This document shows, piece after piece, positions 4,890 to 6,113 of a stretch of DNA of 6,113 nt. A model generated the notes under the pieces. That model was not told the DNA's origin, did not search any database, and saw only the letters and a program-made list of their open reading frames with translations. How positions within the stretch are numbered: the stretch's first letter is position 1; the number at the start of each line of letters is the position of its first letter. The translations under genes were made by a program, and so were the position numbers. Location of the stretch: assembly GCA_910578765.1 (NCBI GenBank), contig CAJTRW010000048.1, positions 1 to 6,113 on the forward strand, in the 5' to 3' direction. The DNA comes from an uncultured Christensenella sp. GTDB taxonomy: Bacteria > Bacillota > Clostridia > Christensenellales > Borkfalkiaceae.

Positions 4890-4990
4890 GGCGCCTTACG
4901 GCGTCGGTAATGGTATGGATGCAACGAACCCGGTACTGTACACAAACAGCCCCCAGTGTTCGACTGCGCCCCCAATGGTGGAGATATGGG
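4890..4990. other. Candidate prophage attachment-site junction at the tRNA-Ala 3' end
   Basis: Prophage-type genes end at the terminator at 4889, and host-type tRNA genes begin at 4976. The tRNA-Ala 3' end, including its encoded CCA, faces the prophage. Tyrosine-recombinase phages commonly integrate into tRNA 3' ends and restore them, so the junction probably lies within the T-arm and acceptor stem. No second copy of that sequence is in the window, so the site is inferred from position only. The 86 bases 4890-4975 contain only a small hairpin (about 4890-4906) and no gene. Confidence 0.35.
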
Positions 4991-5051
4991 GATTCGAACC
5001 CCAGACCTATACGTTGCGAACGTATCGCGCTACCAACTGTGCTATATCCCC
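4976..5051 (-). tRNA. tRNA-Ala (anticodon CGC)
   Basis: On the minus strand a full 76-nt cloverleaf is present. The acceptor GGGGATA pairs with TATCTCC and contains the G3-U70 wobble that defines alanine tRNAs. The anticodon stem ATACG/CGTAT carries loop TTCGCAA (anticodon CGC, reading GCG). The T-arm is TGGGG TTCGAAT CCCCA, the discriminator is A, and CCA is encoded. The D-stem GCAC/GCGC has one A-C mismatch. It lies 43 bases downstream of tRNA-Val on the same strand and probably shares its promoter. Confidence 0.95.
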
Positions 5052-5094
5052 GTATGGGCGTTGACGCAAAAGGAAATGCGCCAGCGCGTTGTTT

Positions 5095-5171
5095 TGGTGG
5101 GAACAGCAGAACTCGAATCTGCGACCTTTTGCATGTCAAGCAAACGCTCTAACCAACTGAGCTATGCCCCC
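5095..5171 (-). tRNA. tRNA-Val (anticodon GAC)
   Basis: On the minus strand this is a 77-nt cloverleaf: acceptor GGGGGCA with TGTTCCC (two G-U pairs), D-arm GCTC AGTTGGTTA GAGC, and anticodon stem TTTGC/GCAAA with loop TTGACAT (anticodon GAC). The T-arm is GCAGA TTCGAGT TCTGC, followed by discriminator A and encoded CCA. All stems are intact. It is the first tRNA after the promoter at 5195-5223. Confidence 0.96.
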
Positions 5172-5194
5172 GCGTACACCTGTTCGGCTTTTGT

Positions 5195-5223
5195 ATTATA
5201 TCAGCATTTTTATGTTTTTGCAA
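5195..5223 (-). promoter_or_regulatory. Extended -10 promoter for the tRNA-Val/tRNA-Ala pair
   Basis: On the minus strand TTGCAA (-35, plus-strand 5218-5223) and TATAAT (-10, 5195-5200) are 17 bases apart. TGA directly before the -10 (5201-5203) gives an extended -10 TGn motif. The predicted start near 5188 is about 17 bases upstream of tRNA-Val. This is strong, as expected for stable RNA genes, and lies just after the amidase stop codon. Confidence 0.85.
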
Positions 5224-5249
5224 GTATTTATAGCATAATTTTCCGTCAA

Positions 5250-5738
5250 TTAATCGTTTTCGCGTACGCCGAGTATGTGAATACCGCGCGCCTTGCCGAA
5301 GGTATAACTGTTAAGCGGTTTATTAAGTGCGTCGTAAGTGTGCGCCGCAACAAGTATTCTCCCGCGGGAAAATCCGACGACGACGGGAGAGTGGTAAAAA
5401 TCTCCCGTGGCGGTGCCGAGCTGTACGATATCGCCGACTTCCAGTTTATCAAGCGAAGTTTCTTCCGCAAAGGGACCAAGCCCTTCGTTGCCGGTCAGAA
5501 AGTTATAAAGATACTGTACGCCCGTCCAGGACGGCGTTCTGTCGTTTAAGGATTTATAATACCAACCGAACGTGGGCGTAAAATTCATAATCTTAGCGCC
5601 GGCATAAATACATTGAGATGCAAAATTAGTGCAATCGCCGCCTATGTTGTTAAAATCGTAATACGCGGGGTTTCTGCCGAAAGCCCACCGTCTTGCATAT
5701 TCGACGGCGGCGGCACGGTTATAAGGTTTTATTTTCAT
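5250..5738 (-). CDS. Amidase_6-like (CHAP/NlpC-related) putative cell-wall amidase
   Basis: This 162-residue protein matches the Amidase_6 putative amidase domain over its whole length. It shows PYNRAAAVEYARRWAFGRNP (5-24), GGDCTNFASQ (33-42) with probable nucleophile Cys36, the WYY and SWTGV segments (59-74), VGDIVQLG (101-108), HSPVVVGF with His116, and AAHTYDA (131-137) with His133. The family is thought to cleave peptide or amide bonds in cell-wall material, and many members sit in larger secreted proteins or sporulation genes. This one is a bare domain with no visible signal peptide. An in-frame stop lies just upstream of the ATG, and no Shine-Dalgarno is present. A TATTAT box five bases before the ATG suggests a leaderless mRNA. 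It lies on the host side of the tRNA junction, so it is probably not the phage endolysin. Confidence 0.88.
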   Translation of the reverse strand: MKIKPYNRAAAVEYARRWAFGRNPAYYDFNNIGGDCTNFASQCIYAGAKIMNFTPTFGWYYKSLNDRTPSWTGVQYLYNFLTGNEGLGPFAEETSLDKLEVGDIVQLGTATGDFYHSPVVVGFSRGRILVAAHTYDALNKPLNSYTFGKARGIHILGVREND

Positions 5739-5743
5739 GCTTT

Positions 5744-5749
5744 ATAATA
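5744..5749 (-). promoter_or_regulatory. Possible -10 box of a leaderless amidase transcript
   Basis: On the minus strand TATTAT is followed by AAAGC and then the amidase ATG. Transcription would begin at or next to the start codon, leaving no room for a ribosome binding site. No good -35 hexamer is seen at 16-18 bases upstream, so the promoter call is weak. Confidence 0.35.
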
Positions 5750-5786
5750 TGCCGCAGTTTTGTAAATTGTGGAAAAGCGAAAATAA

Positions 5787-5853
5787 GACTCAACCCCTTG
5801 CGGAAGCAGCATGAATGCGCGTTTAATACGCGCCGTCGCGCTGCGGTTGAGTC
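5787..5853. repeat. 67-bp inverted-repeat element with nested hairpin
   Basis: GACTCAACC (5787-5795) and GGTTGAGTC (5845-5853) are perfect inverted repeats. Inside, GCAGC (5806-5810) pairs with GCTGC (5840-5844), and GCGCGT (5817-5822) pairs with ACGCGC (5828-5833) around TTAAT. The left arm has a 10-base insert (5796-5805) relative to the right. The nested symmetry resembles a REP- or MITE-like intergenic element or a structured RNA. No gene overlaps it. Confidence 0.6.
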
Positions 5854-5868
5854 GGTTGCGCCCCATAG

Positions 5869-5976
5869 GCTTCCCCCAAGGGGGAAGCTGTCCGCATTTG
5901 CGGACTGATGAGGGGGTTATGTTCCCCTCATTCGTCCTGACCTTACGGTCAGTCCACCTTCTCCCCGAGGAGAAGG
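5869..5976. repeat. Array of five consecutive hairpins (clostridial intergenic repeat type)
   Basis: Five perfect stems follow one another: GCTTCCCCC/GGGGGAAGC (5869-5888), GTCCGC/GCGGAC (5890-5905), TGAGGGG/CCCCTCA (5909-5930), CTGACC/GGTCAG (5937-5952) and CCTTCTCC/GGAGAAGG (5957-5976). The TGATGAGGGGG motif and these stems resemble short intergenic repeats common in gut Clostridia genomes, from memory. No gene is present. Confidence 0.7.
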
Positions 5977-5982
5977 CTTTTC

Positions 5983-6113
5983 AGATACTTCGCTGACGCT
6001 CAGTATGACGTTGTCTGTCATTCAGAACGCAGTATCCTGTCATTCCGAACAAACACTCTTGTCATTCTGAACCCCTTTACGGGGTGAAGAATCTTGTAGA
6101 TACTTCGCTGACG
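5983..6113. repeat. Direct-repeat block: 16-mer pair and 22-bp-period TGTCATTCnGAAC triplet
   Basis: AGATACTTCGCTGACG occurs exactly at 5983-5998 and again at 6098-6113, where the window ends. Between them TGTCATTCnGAAC occurs three times, at 6016, 6038 and 6060, with a spacing of exactly 22 bases and n being A, C and T. A small CCCC/GGGG hairpin lies at 6072-6084. This is noncoding and probably part of a dispersed genomic repeat family. Confidence 0.75.

Noticed and set aside
4890..4975. A third or remnant tRNA between the hicB terminator and tRNA-Ala
   Set aside because: A GGGTTCG-like string appears on the minus strand, but no T-arm, anticodon arm or acceptor stem can be completed.
4956..5549. 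Plus-strand 197-codon open frame across the tRNAs and amidase
   Set aside because: It overlaps two clear tRNA genes and most of the amidase gene in antisense.
6016..6072. CRISPR array
   Set aside because: There are only three 13-base motifs with 9-base spacers and no cas genes. Repeat and spacer lengths are far below CRISPR values.

Overview
The window looks like the late (right-hand) end of a Clostridia-type Firmicutes prophage running into host chromosome. Supporting signs are strong AGGAGG-type ribosome binding sites, a compact co-directional operon with ATGA overlaps and small clostridial-phage-type genes, a HicAB module, two host tRNA genes, an Amidase_6-type wall hydrolase, and an intergenic block of short repeats and hairpins like those scattered through gut Clostridia genomes. 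The taxonomic call is an inference from style and families; no database search was possible.

Positions 1-1966 hold the core of a diversity-generating retroelement (DGR). It comprises an Avd-like four-helix-bundle gene that runs off the left edge (2-388), a template repeat (TR, about 399-563) packed with AAC/AAT codons, a structured TR-RT spacer (564-772) with a long-range inverted repeat, and a DGR-type reverse transcriptase (773-1966). Read in the right frame, the TR encodes the C-terminal part of a DUF6273-like variable domain (WWSRSP core, two asparagine clusters). In a DGR the RT with Avd copies TR RNA with adenine-specific errors, and the cDNA replaces the variable repeat (VR) of a target gene. 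No VR is present here, so the target, probably a tail or receptor-binding type protein, should lie left of the window.

Positions 1924-3982 are five small late phage genes of mostly unknown function followed by a holin-like membrane protein, all on the plus strand and tightly coupled. A strong terminator (3985-4030) closes this operon. A hicAB toxin-antitoxin module (4131-4837) follows with its own near-consensus promoter, two operator-like palindromes and its own terminator (4846-4889). No endolysin or integrase is seen.

From about 4976 rightwards the sequence looks like host chromosome on the minus strand: tRNA-Ala(CGC) and tRNA-Val(GAC) with a good shared promoter, then an Amidase_6-like gene (5250-5738) with no visible signal peptide or ribosome binding site. 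The prophage side abuts the 3' end of tRNA-Ala, a classical phage attachment position. The last ~370 bases (5740-6113) carry no gene but are full of hairpins, a 22-bp-period tandem motif and a repeated 16-mer.
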